Shown: positions 37,393 through 45,839 of the stretch, piece by piece
Layout: every line of letters starts with the position of its first letter
Numbering within the stretch: the stretch's first letter is position 1
NCBI RefSeq assembly: GCF_023073715.1
Contig: NZ_JADPKA010000066.1
Location: 1 to 64,000 of the forward strand
DNA: 64,000 nt
Source: Bradyrhizobium sp. 164
GTDB taxonomy: Bacteria; Pseudomonadota; Alphaproteobacteria; Rhizobiales; Xanthobacteraceae
Direction: 5' to 3'
Position numbers and translations under genes: made by a program
Notes under the pieces: model-generated
Databases searched by the model: none
Seen by the model: the letters and a program-made list of their open reading frames with translations, nothing else
Told to the model about the DNA's origin: nothing

Positions 37393-38709
37393 GAGATGCT
37401 CTGCTTCCTGCTTGCCAGATTCTGCTGCGCCGGTTCGACGCCGCACCAATCAGCCACAAAGCAGGCGATCGTCTTGGTCGTCTCGCGGAGCGACTCGAGA
37501 TTCAGGCGCTCGTTGAATCCATGAATCCGCTCCCCCACGGGGCCGTAGCAAAAAGCCGGGATTCCGAAGTGACGATCGTAAAAACGCGCGTCGTTCAGCG
37601 ACGTCGCAAGTCGCCGCTCGAGAGGCCGCCTCGTCACTGCGCGGTGCGCCTCTTCCAAGACCTGCCGAACAGCGGGCTCATTGCGCATGATGTAGCCGTG
37701 CGAGAGATAGCCGGACCCCACGATCTCGGGAGGATTGTTCGCAAGGAATGGCATCTTCGACGCCGCAGCGTTGACGCAGGAGACAATCTCCCTCTGGCAG
37801 GCCTCCACGCTCCAGTCAGGCAAGAGGCCGATGCGGCAATCGACATCGCACCAGGCTGGTACACTCGATGCCCAATCGCCCCCGTGTATAATGCCGGGGT
37901 TGAAGTTCAGGGGATGGTCGACTTCTCCGTAGATGGGATGGCCGGCCGCCCGGTCGTTCCATGTTTTTTCAAGTCCCTCGAGAGCCCGCACCATTTCCAT
38001 GGCGGCCTTGATGGCATTGAAGCCCTCTCCTGCATGCGAAACGTGCGTCGGCTCGCCTGACACCCGCAAACGAAACCAGATCACGCCCAGACAAACATCG
38101 CCAAAGCGTTGGCCAGTGGGCTCTGGAAGGAGCGCGCAGTCAGCGCGGTAGCCACGCTGGAGGGCCGACAAGGCACCGACCCCGGTGCTCTCCTCCTCGA
38201 TCACAGATTGAAAGTGAATCCGCCCCTTCAGGCGAAATCCCGCCTTTCGGATCGCCTCGACCGCGTACAGGGCTGCCAGCGTGCCGCCCTTCATGTCCGC
38301 GGCTCCCCGGCCATAAAGCCACCCATCCCTGATCTCGGGCTGGAATGCGGGCGACCTCCACATCTGGGCAGGTCCTGCCGGAACGACGTCGCAATGGCCC
38401 TGGAGAATGATGGATCGGCCGGTCTCCACGTGCGGCTGAAGTGTCCCGACCACCGTCCGCGCCCGTGAAAAATCGTGGGAAATCACGCCGAGGTCCGGTA
38501 GTCCCTGCAGCTCAGCCAAATCGATCTGCCAATCATCGACGACGTAGCCTCTGGCCCGGAGCTCGCCCGCCACGAAATCCTGGGCAAGGCCACTCCGCGC
38601 CCCTTGTGCTCGGAATGGCGGCGAACGCCTTCGTTCGCTCGACCTGTTCGTCGAAGCTGCGATCGGCGGCGGCGGCAATCAATCCCCTTTGCTGATCGGC
38701 AAGCGCCAT
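37389..38709 (-). pseudogene. M20 (ArgE/DapE-type) deacylase with N-terminal frameshift
   Basis: From an ATG at 38709, preceded by GGAGGAAAG, the frame reads MALADQQRGLIAAAADRSF to STRGAE and then runs into a stop. The rest of the protein, from GLAQDFVAGELRARGY on, continues in another frame. The break is at about 38592, one base too many or two missing. The catalytic region is intact: QGHCDVVPAG, GRGAADMKGG and IEEESTG. Apart from the shift, the gene is complete (about 430 codons) and heads the peptide operon, so a sequencing error or very recent mutation is likely. Confidence 0.82.
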
Positions 38710-38736
38710 CTTTCCTCCAGTTCCTTTTCCATAATC

Positions 38737-38768
38737 TGGTCAAATGACCAAATTTAGTCAAGCGACCA
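38737..38768. promoter_or_regulatory. Two tandem operator-like palindromes between deacylase operon and tetR
   Basis: TGGTCA-aa-TGACCA at 38737-38750 is followed exactly 18 bp later by TAGTCA-ag-CGACCA at 38755-38768. Both have the same architecture, and the surrounding bases (CAAATTT / CAATTTT) also repeat. The pair lies 28 bp upstream of the deacylase ATG and 83 bp before the TetR ATG, as expected for TetR operators that control both directions. Confidence 0.65.
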
Positions 38769-38850
38769 ATTTTGGGCACAGATGCTGACATTTTGGGCGC
38801 CGATGCCTGTTGGGTTTGACAGCGTCGGGCACATCATCGACATTCGGCGC

Positions 38851-39486
38851 ATGAAAAACATGACGGCCAAAAGCGAACTTACGCGTGCTCAGATTATCCA
38901 AGGAGCGCTGCAAGCTCTGGAGAAAACAGGTGTTCTCGCGACGACAACCAGGAAGATTGCGGCGGAAGCGAACGTCAAACTTGCCACTCTGCACTATCAC
39001 TTCGAGAGCAAAAGCGCGCTCCTGGTCGCCGTACTAGAGGTGCTCATTGAAGAGATCGCAGAACGGCTGCGGGAGGACAGGGCCGGCACCGACCCCTCCT
39101 TGGACGAGCGGATAGAGATACTCATTCGCGGCACTTGGCGTTCGATCACGCAGTCACGCGCGCGACAAATTGTTCAATATGAGCTGACACTCTATGCCTT
39201 GCGAGAGGGCGCCCAATGGTTGGCCGATCAACAATACGAGGCATATCTGCGCCTCTACCGAGATCAGCTCGCAAGCAAGTCTGGAAAGCCGCAGCTGTCG
39301 CCTAGGGGATATACGACTCTTGCGCGCTTCATCTTGGCTGGGATCGATGGGCTCATTCTACAGGAGTTGGTCAAACCGAGCCGCACTCGTTCGAATATGG
39401 CAATCGAGGCACTCATCTTCGGTACAAAACAGCTCTCGCGCGAGCTTTTGTCGCCTGGAGGTACTCGTGCAACCCTGCTCCGATAA
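38851..39486 (+). CDS. TetR-family transcriptional regulator
   Basis: A 211-aa regulator from the ATG at 38851 (38860 is an alternative; the longer frame from 38782 includes promoter-like sequence). The N-terminal HTH reads TRKIAAEANVKLATLHYHFESKSALL, the standard TetR pattern. The C-terminal domain is helical with a FILAGIDGLILQELV dimer-type segment. It is divergent from the peptide/N-acyl amino acid operon and most likely represses it by binding the twin sites at 38737-38768. Confidence 0.9.
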   Translation: MKNMTAKSELTRAQIIQGALQALEKTGVLATTTRKIAAEANVKLATLHYHFESKSALLVAVLEVLIEEIAERLREDRAGTDPSLDERIEILIRGTWRSITQSRARQIVQYELTLYALREGAQWLADQQYEAYLRLYRDQLASKSGKPQLSPRGYTTLARFILAGIDGLILQELVKPSRTRSNMAIEALIFGTKQLSRELLSPGGTRATLLR

Positions 39487-39708
39487 CGTGACAGATGAAT
39501 CGATTTTAAGCGCAACCAAGGCAGTTGCCGTTGACTTCATTGACGAAGTCATAAGAACAATAACCCGAGCTCCGATCGGAGCGATGACGTCAGGATCGGT
39601 CCGCAGTCCGCAGGTTGCGCGGCATGCATGGTCGCAGCGGCCTGTCGGAACGCAATAGTTGGGCACGAGATGAACGTCTTCCACATCTCCGCCTCGTCTT
39701 CAGGACCT

Positions 39709-39983
39709 TTATCGATGCGAAACATTGAGCGCGACGAGAAAGCGTGAGACCATATTGTACGCAGCGATGGTCGCCACGACTTCCACAATCCCGCCGTCAT
39801 CGAACGTTTCCCGGAGCCTCCCAGTCGATGTCGCCAGGCCAGCCGAACCACCATCTTGGCGCGACAGCCGGGCATACGCGTCAGGCCCGCAACGACCCAT
39901 TTGCCGTCCTCGATCTCCTGATAACCGGATTCGAACGGCAGATAGCCAGGCTTTAACATGTCGTTGGCATCTTCAAATCGCAT
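39709..39983 (-). pseudogene. Chimeric remnant: DAPG-hydrolase N-terminus joined to CMD C-terminus
   Basis: From the ATG at 39983 the sequence MRFEDANDMLKPGYLPFES to LTRMPGCRAKMV matches the N-terminus of 2,4-diacetylphloroglucinol hydrolase (PhlG)-fold proteins, and FGWPGDIDW continues the same family in another frame after a small deletion near 39850. At about 39820 it switches to a CMD/AhpD-like C-terminus (VEVVATIAAYNMVSRFLVAL, stop at 39709). Two gene scraps were thus joined by deletion. Nothing suggests a functional product. The 160 bp downstream show no recognised protein. Confidence 0.68.
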
Positions 39984-40028
39984 GGTTATCCTTCTCTCTT
40001 CAAATTGTTCGTTGCTTAGCCCGAAACG

Positions 40029-40570
40029 TCAGAAGCCGACCTGGTCGCCGCCTTTCAGAGCGAGCATCTCGCGCGCCTCGGCCGGTGTTGCGATCGAATG
40101 GCCCAGTTCTTCCAGGATGCGGCGCATCTTTCCGACCTGCTCGGCGTTGCTCGTCGCCAGCTTGCCGCGGCTGATGAACAGTGAGTCCTCAAGGCCGACG
40201 CGGACATTGCCGCCCATCATCGCGGCCTGCGTCGCGAATGGAATCTGCGAGCGGCCGGCTGCAAGCACCGACCAGTGATAGTCGTCGCCGAAAAGCCGGT
40301 CGGCGGTTTCCTTCATGAACACCAAGTTGCGCATGTCGGCACCGATACCGCCGAGAATACCGAAGATGGTCTGGACGAAGAACGGCGGCTTGACGAGCTT
40401 CCGGTCCAGGAAATGAGCGAGATTATAGAGATGACCGACGTCGTAGCACTCGTGCTCGAAGCGGGTGCCGTGCTCCTCGCCGAGCATCTTCAGGATACGT
40501 TCGATGTCGCGGAAGGTATTGCGGAAGATGAAATCGTCGGTGCTGCGCAGATAGGATTTGGCTCCTTCGA
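40029..40570 (-). pseudogene. BKACE (DUF849) beta-keto acid cleavage enzyme, N-terminus missing
   Basis: This fragment encodes roughly the C-terminal 180 residues of a normal 300-aa BKACE: the substrate-binding half with FEHECYDVGHLYNLAHFLDR and PFATQAAMMGGNVRVGLEDSL. The family condenses acetyl-CoA with beta-keto acids to give acetoacetate and an acyl-CoA, as in lysine, carnitine or betaine breakdown. The first third, with part of the zinc site, is absent; the open frame extends a few codons further only as antisense of an integrase fragment. The break is at about 40555-40575. Confidence 0.78.
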
Positions 40571-40571
40571 C

Positions 40572-41086
40572 ATGTCGCACTACCGTCCTAGCGAACGGCC
40601 AAACAGCGTCAGGATCGTGCACCCAAAGAATGGAGAGGAAGCCTGGTGGCCACTGTTAGACGAAACGGGCGCCCCTCTCTTTCCTGAACTTATGGACGAG
40701 CTCGACGAGATGAAAAAGACTTCGCTCCCGGGGCTGGTATTCCGGCGTGACCATGCCCATCGTCGGTCGGTAACCCGATTCCATGGATTACGCCACGCAA
40801 GGACCTGCGCTATCTGCGCAGCGTGGTGAAAAAGATCATCGCAGCGGCCGACCTTCGCCAGGAACTTTCCTTTACTTCCTTCCGGCACGGAGGCTTCACC
40901 GAAGGTGCCGATAGCGATCTCACGGACGCAGAGTTGCGTGCCGCAGGCCGTCATAGATCAAGCCGCCAACTGCCAACCTACGCCAAGCGCACCGGCAAAC
41001 AGTTGATCACAGCCACAAAGAAGCGCCGCGAGCAGCGCAGAAGAGCGCTCCTTGTTGGACTAAACGCCGATCACTCCTCGGAATAA
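40572..41086 (+). pseudogene. Tyrosine recombinase/integrase, C-terminal fragment with frameshift
   Basis: The frame starting near 40572 reads RPSERPNSVRIVHPKNGEEA and GLVFRRDHAHRRS; a missing base near 40769 shifts it to PWITPRKDLRYLRSVV and on to TSFRHGGFTEGADSDLTDAE and TYAKRTGKQLITATKKRRE. The FRHGG and TYAKRT-type blocks are the C-terminal part of integrases common in Bradyrhizobium. The N-terminal half is absent. It probably marks the scar of a lost integrated element that also truncated the BKACE gene. Confidence 0.72.
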
Positions 41087-41134
41087 AGCTGCTTTGAAGG
41101 ACCACAGCATCCAACCGTGCCCTGACATGATCGC

Positions 41135-41917
41135 CTATTTTCCGGTCCAAGATGGCAATCGCTTCTCGCTGAACGCCTTCAATCCCTCCTTGGCGTCCTC
41201 GGTCATCGCGAGCAGCGCGATCTGGCTTTCGGTGTAGGCGATGCTCTCGTCGAAAGACATCGACGCGATGGCGCGCATGGCGTATTTGCCGCGGCGGATC
41301 GCGGTCGGCGATTTGTCGACGATGCGGCCGATCAGCCAGTCGACCTTGGCGTCGAGTTCGGCCGTAGGCACGACGTGATTGAGGAGGCCCGCGGCCTGCG
41401 CCGCCTTGACATCGAACGGCTCACCCGTGAGCGCCCATTCGTTGACAAGCCGCGGCGGCGCGATCCTCTGCAGCAGGCTCAGGACCTGCATCGGGAACAC
41501 GCCGACCTTCACCTCCGGCAGGCCGAAGATGACGTGATCGGCTGCAACCGCCATGTCGGTCATGCACAAAAGGCCCATGCCGCCGGCCATGCAGACGCCG
41601 CCAACCCGCGCAATCGCAGGCTTGGTGGCGTTCTGTGACAAACGTAGCAGATCGGCATAGTCGACATTTGGTTTGGAATGATCCATCGCGAAAGCCGCGC
41701 CGGAATTCTGCAGGTCGGCGCCCGCGCAGAACGCCTTGTCGCCCGCGCCCGTCAGCACAATGACGCGGACGTCCTTGTCGTCATGCGCGTCGCGATAGCC
41801 TTTGCTGATGCCGGCGATGACATCGCCGTTCAGCGCGTTGCGCTTCTCCGGCCGGTTGATGGTGATCCAGAGCGCCTGCCCGCGCTTCTCGGTAATGACG
41901 GCTGTGGTGTCGCTCAT
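41135..41917 (-). CDS. Enoyl-CoA hydratase/isomerase family protein
   Basis: A 260-aa crotonase-fold protein. The oxyanion-hole blocks are GDKAFCAGADL and GGVCMAGGMGLLCMTDMAVAA; the C-terminal trimerisation helices are present. At the usual catalytic Glu positions the residues differ (GMGLL and LPEVKVGVFP: a Glu in LPEV remains), so hydratase versus isomerase or thioesterase-like activity is open. The ATG at 41917 was chosen because upstream in-frame residues are not crotonase-like. It stands alone between the integrase scar and the molybdoenzyme gene. Confidence 0.88.
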   Translation of the reverse strand: MSDTTAVITEKRGQALWITINRPEKRNALNGDVIAGISKGYRDAHDDKDVRVIVLTGAGDKAFCAGADLQNSGAAFAMDHSKPNVDYADLLRLSQNATKPAIARVGGVCMAGGMGLLCMTDMAVAADHVIFGLPEVKVGVFPMQVLSLLQRIAPPRLVNEWALTGEPFDVKAAQAAGLLNHVVPTAELDAKVDWLIGRIVDKSPTAIRRGKYAMRAIASMSFDESIAYTESQIALLAMTEDAKEGLKAFSEKRLPSWTGK

Positions 41918-42053
41918 GGCACGCTCGCTTCCTTGGCCCGGTTTTGCTGTCATTTGCGGCAGCTCGGGCGCGAGGTGCAAGCGCAATCTGCGGCGAGGCG
42001 GAGCTTTAGCGCCTCGACACAAATTTAGAGAGCAATCGAAGCGACAGTGTGCT

Positions 42054-44144
42054 TCAGCCCGCGGCCGCCTTCCTGATCCAGACCTTGTTGTCGTGGAATG
42101 CCGCCCCGCCAATCGGCGCGATGGTGTCCGCGCCCGTCAGCATGTTGATGCCGCGGCCTCCGATATGGCCCTTGTTCGGGTGAACGGATTCGGCGATCAG
42201 AACGCCGCGCCGCACGCCCTCGAACAGCGTTGCGACCAGCGTGCTCTCACCACGGCCGTTGCCGAGCGTCACCGCATCGCCGCCGGCGATGCCGAGCGCG
42301 GCCGCATCCAGCGGATGGATCATCACGCTCGCCCTGCCCTCGCGCGCCTGCGAGGACGGCGTCTCGTTGAAAGTAGTGTTGAGGAAGCTGCGCGAGGGGC
42401 TGGTCGCGAGGCGGAATGGATGGGCCTGATCACTGTGCTCGATCACCGCCCAATGATCCGGCAGCGCCGGCATCTTGTCGAAATCGCCCATGGTCTGACC
42501 GAAGGGCGGATGCGCCCAATCAGCCTTGAAATGGAACTTTCCGTCGGCATGGGCGAAGCCATCGAGATAATGCGAGGTGCGGAAATCGGGTTGCAGGTCG
42601 CGCCAGATATCGGCTTCGAGGCCGGCGATGTCGCCGTGATTGCTGAGCCTCAAGGTCGCGTCGATCAGTTCGCGGGGGGTCATGTCGAAACCCGGATGCT
42701 TCGCACCAAGCCGCGGCGCCAGCCCCTGCAACACCTCGTGATTGGAGCGGCATTCGCCGGGCGGGTCGATCAGCTTGGGCCCGACCGAGATGTGCTGATG
42801 GCCACCGCCGTAATAGAGATCGTCATGCTCCATGAACATGGTCGCCGGCAGCACGATGTCGGCCATCTCGGCGGTCTCGGTCATGAACTGCTCGTGCACC
42901 GCGACGAAAAGATCCTCGCGCGCAAAGCCCTGCCGTACCAGCGCCTGCTCCGGCGCCACCGTCATCGGGTTGGTGTTCTGAATCAGCATCGCCTTGACAG
43001 GACCCTTGCCCTGCAGGGCTTCGGCATCGCCGGTGAGGATGCGGCCGATCTGCGACTGGTCGAGCGCACGCGTAGTCTTGTCGATCGCGTCGTGGCCTTC
43101 GATGATCGATTCGTTGAAATGCCAGAGCGCGTAATTGTTGAAGAAGGCGCCGCCGCCTTCATATTGCCAGGCGCCGGTCACGGCGGGAATGCAGAGCGCC
43201 GCATGCATCTGCGTCGCGCCGTTGCGCGAGCGGGTGAAGCCGTAACCGAGACGCAGGAAGGTCCGCTTGGTCTCGCCGACCGCTTTGGCAAAGGCCTCGA
43301 TCTCGGCCACCGGCACGCCTGAGATGGCCGAGGCCCATTCGGGTGTGCGCGTCTTCAGATGCGCCTCGAGCTCACGAGGGCAATCGGTATATTTGTCCAT
43401 GTAGGCGCGGTCGGCATAGCCGTCGCGGAACAGGACATGCATCACGCCGCAGGCAAACGCGCCGTCGGTGCCGGGCCGCAGGAGGATCTTGATGTCGGCC
43501 TGCTTCATGGTCTCGTTGTCGTAGATGTCGACCGCAGCGATTCTGGCGCCGCGCTCCTTGCGCGCGCGCGAGGCGTGCGTCATCACGTTGACCTGGGTGT
43601 TGACGGGATTTGTGCCCCAGATCACGACGAGGTCTGACAGCGCCATCTCGCGCGGATCAACGCCGGCGATCTTGCCGGTGCCGATCGCGAACCCGATGCG
43701 CGCGACATTGGCGCAGATTGTCTGATAGAAGCGCGAATATTTCTTCACATGGGTGAGGCGATTGAGACCGTCGCGCATCACGAGGCCCATGGTGCCGGCG
43801 TAGTAATAGGGCCAGATCGATTCCGCGCCGAACTCGCGCTCGGCTTGATTGAAGCGATCGGCAATCTCATCCAGCGCCTCGTCCCAGGAGATCCGCGCAA
43901 ACTGCCCAGAACCCTTCGGCCCAATGCGGCGCATCGGAAACGTCACCCGCTCGGGGTGATGAATGCGCTCGGCGTAGCGGGCGACCTTGGCGCAGACGAC
44001 GCCGGCCGTATAGGTTTGCTGCTTCGAACCGCGGACGCGGCCGATGCTGCGGCCCTCGACCACCTCGACATCGAGGGCACAGGCCGAGGGACAATCATGC
44101 GGGCAGGTCGAATGGCGGATTTCGATCTTGGCGTGCTGGTTCAT
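42054..44144 (-). CDS. Molybdopterin oxidoreductase, DMSO-reductase/formate dehydrogenase family
   Basis: A 696-aa catalytic subunit with an N-terminal [4Fe-4S] motif C14-x3-C18-x3-C22-x28-C51 (CPHDCPSAC, then GVVCAK), molybdopterin-binding domains and a C-terminal dinucleotide-binding barrel (VMIHPLDAAALGIAGGDAV). There is no twin-arginine signal, so it is cytoplasmic. No electron-transfer or membrane subunits are adjacent. It may act as a soluble dehydrogenase or reductase with free partners. It is divergent from a TctC gene and a second, different molybdoenzyme. Confidence 0.9.
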   Translation of the reverse strand: MNQHAKIEIRHSTCPHDCPSACALDVEVVEGRSIGRVRGSKQQTYTAGVVCAKVARYAERIHHPERVTFPMRRIGPKGSGQFARISWDEALDEIADRFNQAEREFGAESIWPYYYAGTMGLVMRDGLNRLTHVKKYSRFYQTICANVARIGFAIGTGKIAGVDPREMALSDLVVIWGTNPVNTQVNVMTHASRARKERGARIAAVDIYDNETMKQADIKILLRPGTDGAFACGVMHVLFRDGYADRAYMDKYTDCPRELEAHLKTRTPEWASAISGVPVAEIEAFAKAVGETKRTFLRLGYGFTRSRNGATQMHAALCIPAVTGAWQYEGGGAFFNNYALWHFNESIIEGHDAIDKTTRALDQSQIGRILTGDAEALQGKGPVKAMLIQNTNPMTVAPEQALVRQGFAREDLFVAVHEQFMTETAEMADIVLPATMFMEHDDLYYGGGHQHISVGPKLIDPPGECRSNHEVLQGLAPRLGAKHPGFDMTPRELIDATLRLSNHGDIAGLEADIWRDLQPDFRTSHYLDGFAHADGKFHFKADWAHPPFGQTMGDFDKMPALPDHWAVIEHSDQAHPFRLATSPSRSFLNTTFNETPSSQAREGRASVMIHPLDAAALGIAGGDAVTLGNGRGESTLVATLFEGVRRGVLIAESVHPNKGHIGGRGINMLTGADTIAPIGGAAFHDNKVWIRKAAAG

Positions 44145-44378
44145 GTTCCAGTTCGTAACACCAAAATACCCGTCAGCCGAGGGCATTTATCCGGCAATGC
44201 CCATGCGATTTGCTCAGATCACGTGCGCTTCCGGTTCCTGCCGCGACTGCGAAGAGCGGCGCGGCCACACCGATACGGTCGCAATATTCCCGGCACGAGC
44301 GGCTTTGTGAGCCGTCGACAGTCCACATCCCCTGCCGCTACAGTGTCGGCCAACAAGAACGACATCAGGGAGGTGGGC

Positions 44379-45353
44379 ATGAAAGCCCGAAGATCCATGC
44401 TGGCTCTGGCAGCCGGCGTGCTCGCCGCGTTCTCCGCGGCCTCCTCCTTGGCACAGGATTATCCCACCCGCTCGGTCCGCATCATCGTGCCCTTTGGCGC
44501 CGGCGGGCCTGCGGACGTCGCGGCCCGGCTGATCGGCAACGTGCTCCAGGAAAGCCTTGGCCAACCCTTCGTGATCGAGAACCGCACCGGCGCGGGCGGC
44601 GTCATCGGCACGGTCGAAGCGGCAAAGGCGGCCGCCGACGGCTACACGCTGTTGATGATGTCCAATACCCAGACCGCGAACGAATCCCTGCTGACGCCGG
44701 ACAAGCGCAAATACGAGCTGATGCGCGATCTCGCGCCGATCGCGCCGGTGAACTCTTCCGATCTCGTCATCGTGGTGAATCCGCAAGTCGCAGCAAGGAC
44801 GTTGCAGGAATTTATCGCGCTCGCCAGGGCGCAGCCAGGCAAACTGAACTACGCCTCCTCCGGCCAGGGCACGCCCTATCACATGGCCGGCGAGCTGTTC
44901 AAAGTCATGGCCGGCGTCGATATCGTCCATGTGCCTTATCGCAACAGTGGCGAGGCGCGCAGCGGCGTGATCGGCGGACAAGTGCAGATGATGATCGACG
45001 CCGTGCCGGCAATGGCGCCGAACATCGGTGAGAACCAAGTCCGCGCGCTCGCCACCACCGGCAAACAGCGCTCGGCCGTGCTGGCGAACGTGCCGACCGC
45101 GATCGAGGCCGGGGTGCCTGGCTACGAGGCGACGATCTGGCTCGGCCTGATGGCGCCGGCGGGGACGCCGAAGCCTGTCATCGACAAGCTCAATGCGGCC
45201 GTCAACGCAATGGTAAAGCGGCCCGACATCATCAGGCTCTGGACAGAACAAGGTGCCGTGCCCATGTCGATGACGTCGGAACAATTCGAAAAATTCCTGC
45301 GCGGCGACATCGAGAAATGGGCCGACATCGTCAAGAAGTTCGACAAGTCGTGA
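44379..45353 (+). CDS. TctC/Bug-family solute receptor
   Basis: A 324-aa periplasmic protein from the ATG at 44379 after AGGGAGG. A Sec signal peptide is followed by QDYPTRSVRIIVPFGAGGPADVAARL, the Bug N-terminal signature, and AIEAGVPGYEATIWLGLMAPAGTP near the C-terminus. It is 15 bp upstream of the molybdenum hydroxylase small subunit gene, so its ligand is probably the substrate of that enzyme. No TctAB genes are near. Confidence 0.9.
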   Translation: MKARRSMLALAAGVLAAFSAASSLAQDYPTRSVRIIVPFGAGGPADVAARLIGNVLQESLGQPFVIENRTGAGGVIGTVEAAKAAADGYTLLMMSNTQTANESLLTPDKRKYELMRDLAPIAPVNSSDLVIVVNPQVAARTLQEFIALARAQPGKLNYASSGQGTPYHMAGELFKVMAGVDIVHVPYRNSGEARSGVIGGQVQMMIDAVPAMAPNIGENQVRALATTGKQRSAVLANVPTAIEAGVPGYEATIWLGLMAPAGTPKPVIDKLNAAVNAMVKRPDIIRLWTEQGAVPMSMTSEQFEKFLRGDIEKWADIVKKFDKS

Positions 45354-45368
45354 GGCCTTAGCGCGAGA

Positions 45369-45839
45369 ATGCCTACCATTCAATTCCAGCTCAACGGCGC
45401 AGCGATGGCCGTGGATGTCGATCCTGACCAGATCCTGCTCGACGTGCTGCGCAGCCGGCTCGGTGTCAACAGTGCGCATTTCGGCTGCGGCGCCGGTGAG
45501 TGCGGCGCCTGTTACGTCATGGTCGACGGCCGCGCGATGGCTTCATGCGACATGCCGATCTGGTCGGTCGCGGGCAAGGACGTCGTCACGGTGGAAGGCC
45601 TTGGCACCGCGGAGAAGCCCCACCCGCTGCAACGCGCCTTCATCTGCGGACAGGCGATGCAATGCGGCTATTGCGTATCGGGGATTCTGATCAGCGCTGC
45701 GGCGCTGCTGAAGCGCAATCCGTCACCGACGGACGCCGAGGTTAAAGCCGCGCTGGACTGCAATCTGTGCCGCTGCGGATCGCACAACCGCATGGTCCGC
45801 GCCGTGCTGCGGGCAGCATCGGAGATGGCGACGTCATGA
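45369..45839 (+). CDS. Molybdenum hydroxylase [2Fe-2S] subunit (IorA/CoxS-like)
   Basis: A 156-aa iron-sulfur protein with two clusters: the plant-type ferredoxin set C40, C45, C48, C60 and the alpha-helical set C99, C102, C134, C136. The layout equals IorA of isoquinoline 1-oxidoreductase and the small subunit of nicotinate dehydrogenase. It passes electrons from the molybdenum site to an acceptor. No FAD subunit is encoded nearby, so a cytochrome or other external acceptor is likely. Its stop overlaps the large subunit start (ATGA). Confidence 0.93.
   Translation: MPTIQFQLNGAAMAVDVDPDQILLDVLRSRLGVNSAHFGCGAGECGACYVMVDGRAMASCDMPIWSVAGKDVVTVEGLGTAEKPHPLQRAFICGQAMQCGYCVSGILISAAALLKRNPSPTDAEVKAALDCNLCRCGSHNRMVRAVLRAASEMATS

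Noticed and set aside
39549-39708. Coding continuation of the DAPG-hydrolase remnant
   Set aside because: The frame is open, but the residues show no family blocks in any frame, so it was not included in the pseudogene.
41802-43322. 506-codon plus-strand open frame
   Set aside because: Antisense to the molybdopterin oxidoreductase; the sense protein has clear Fe-S and cofactor motifs.
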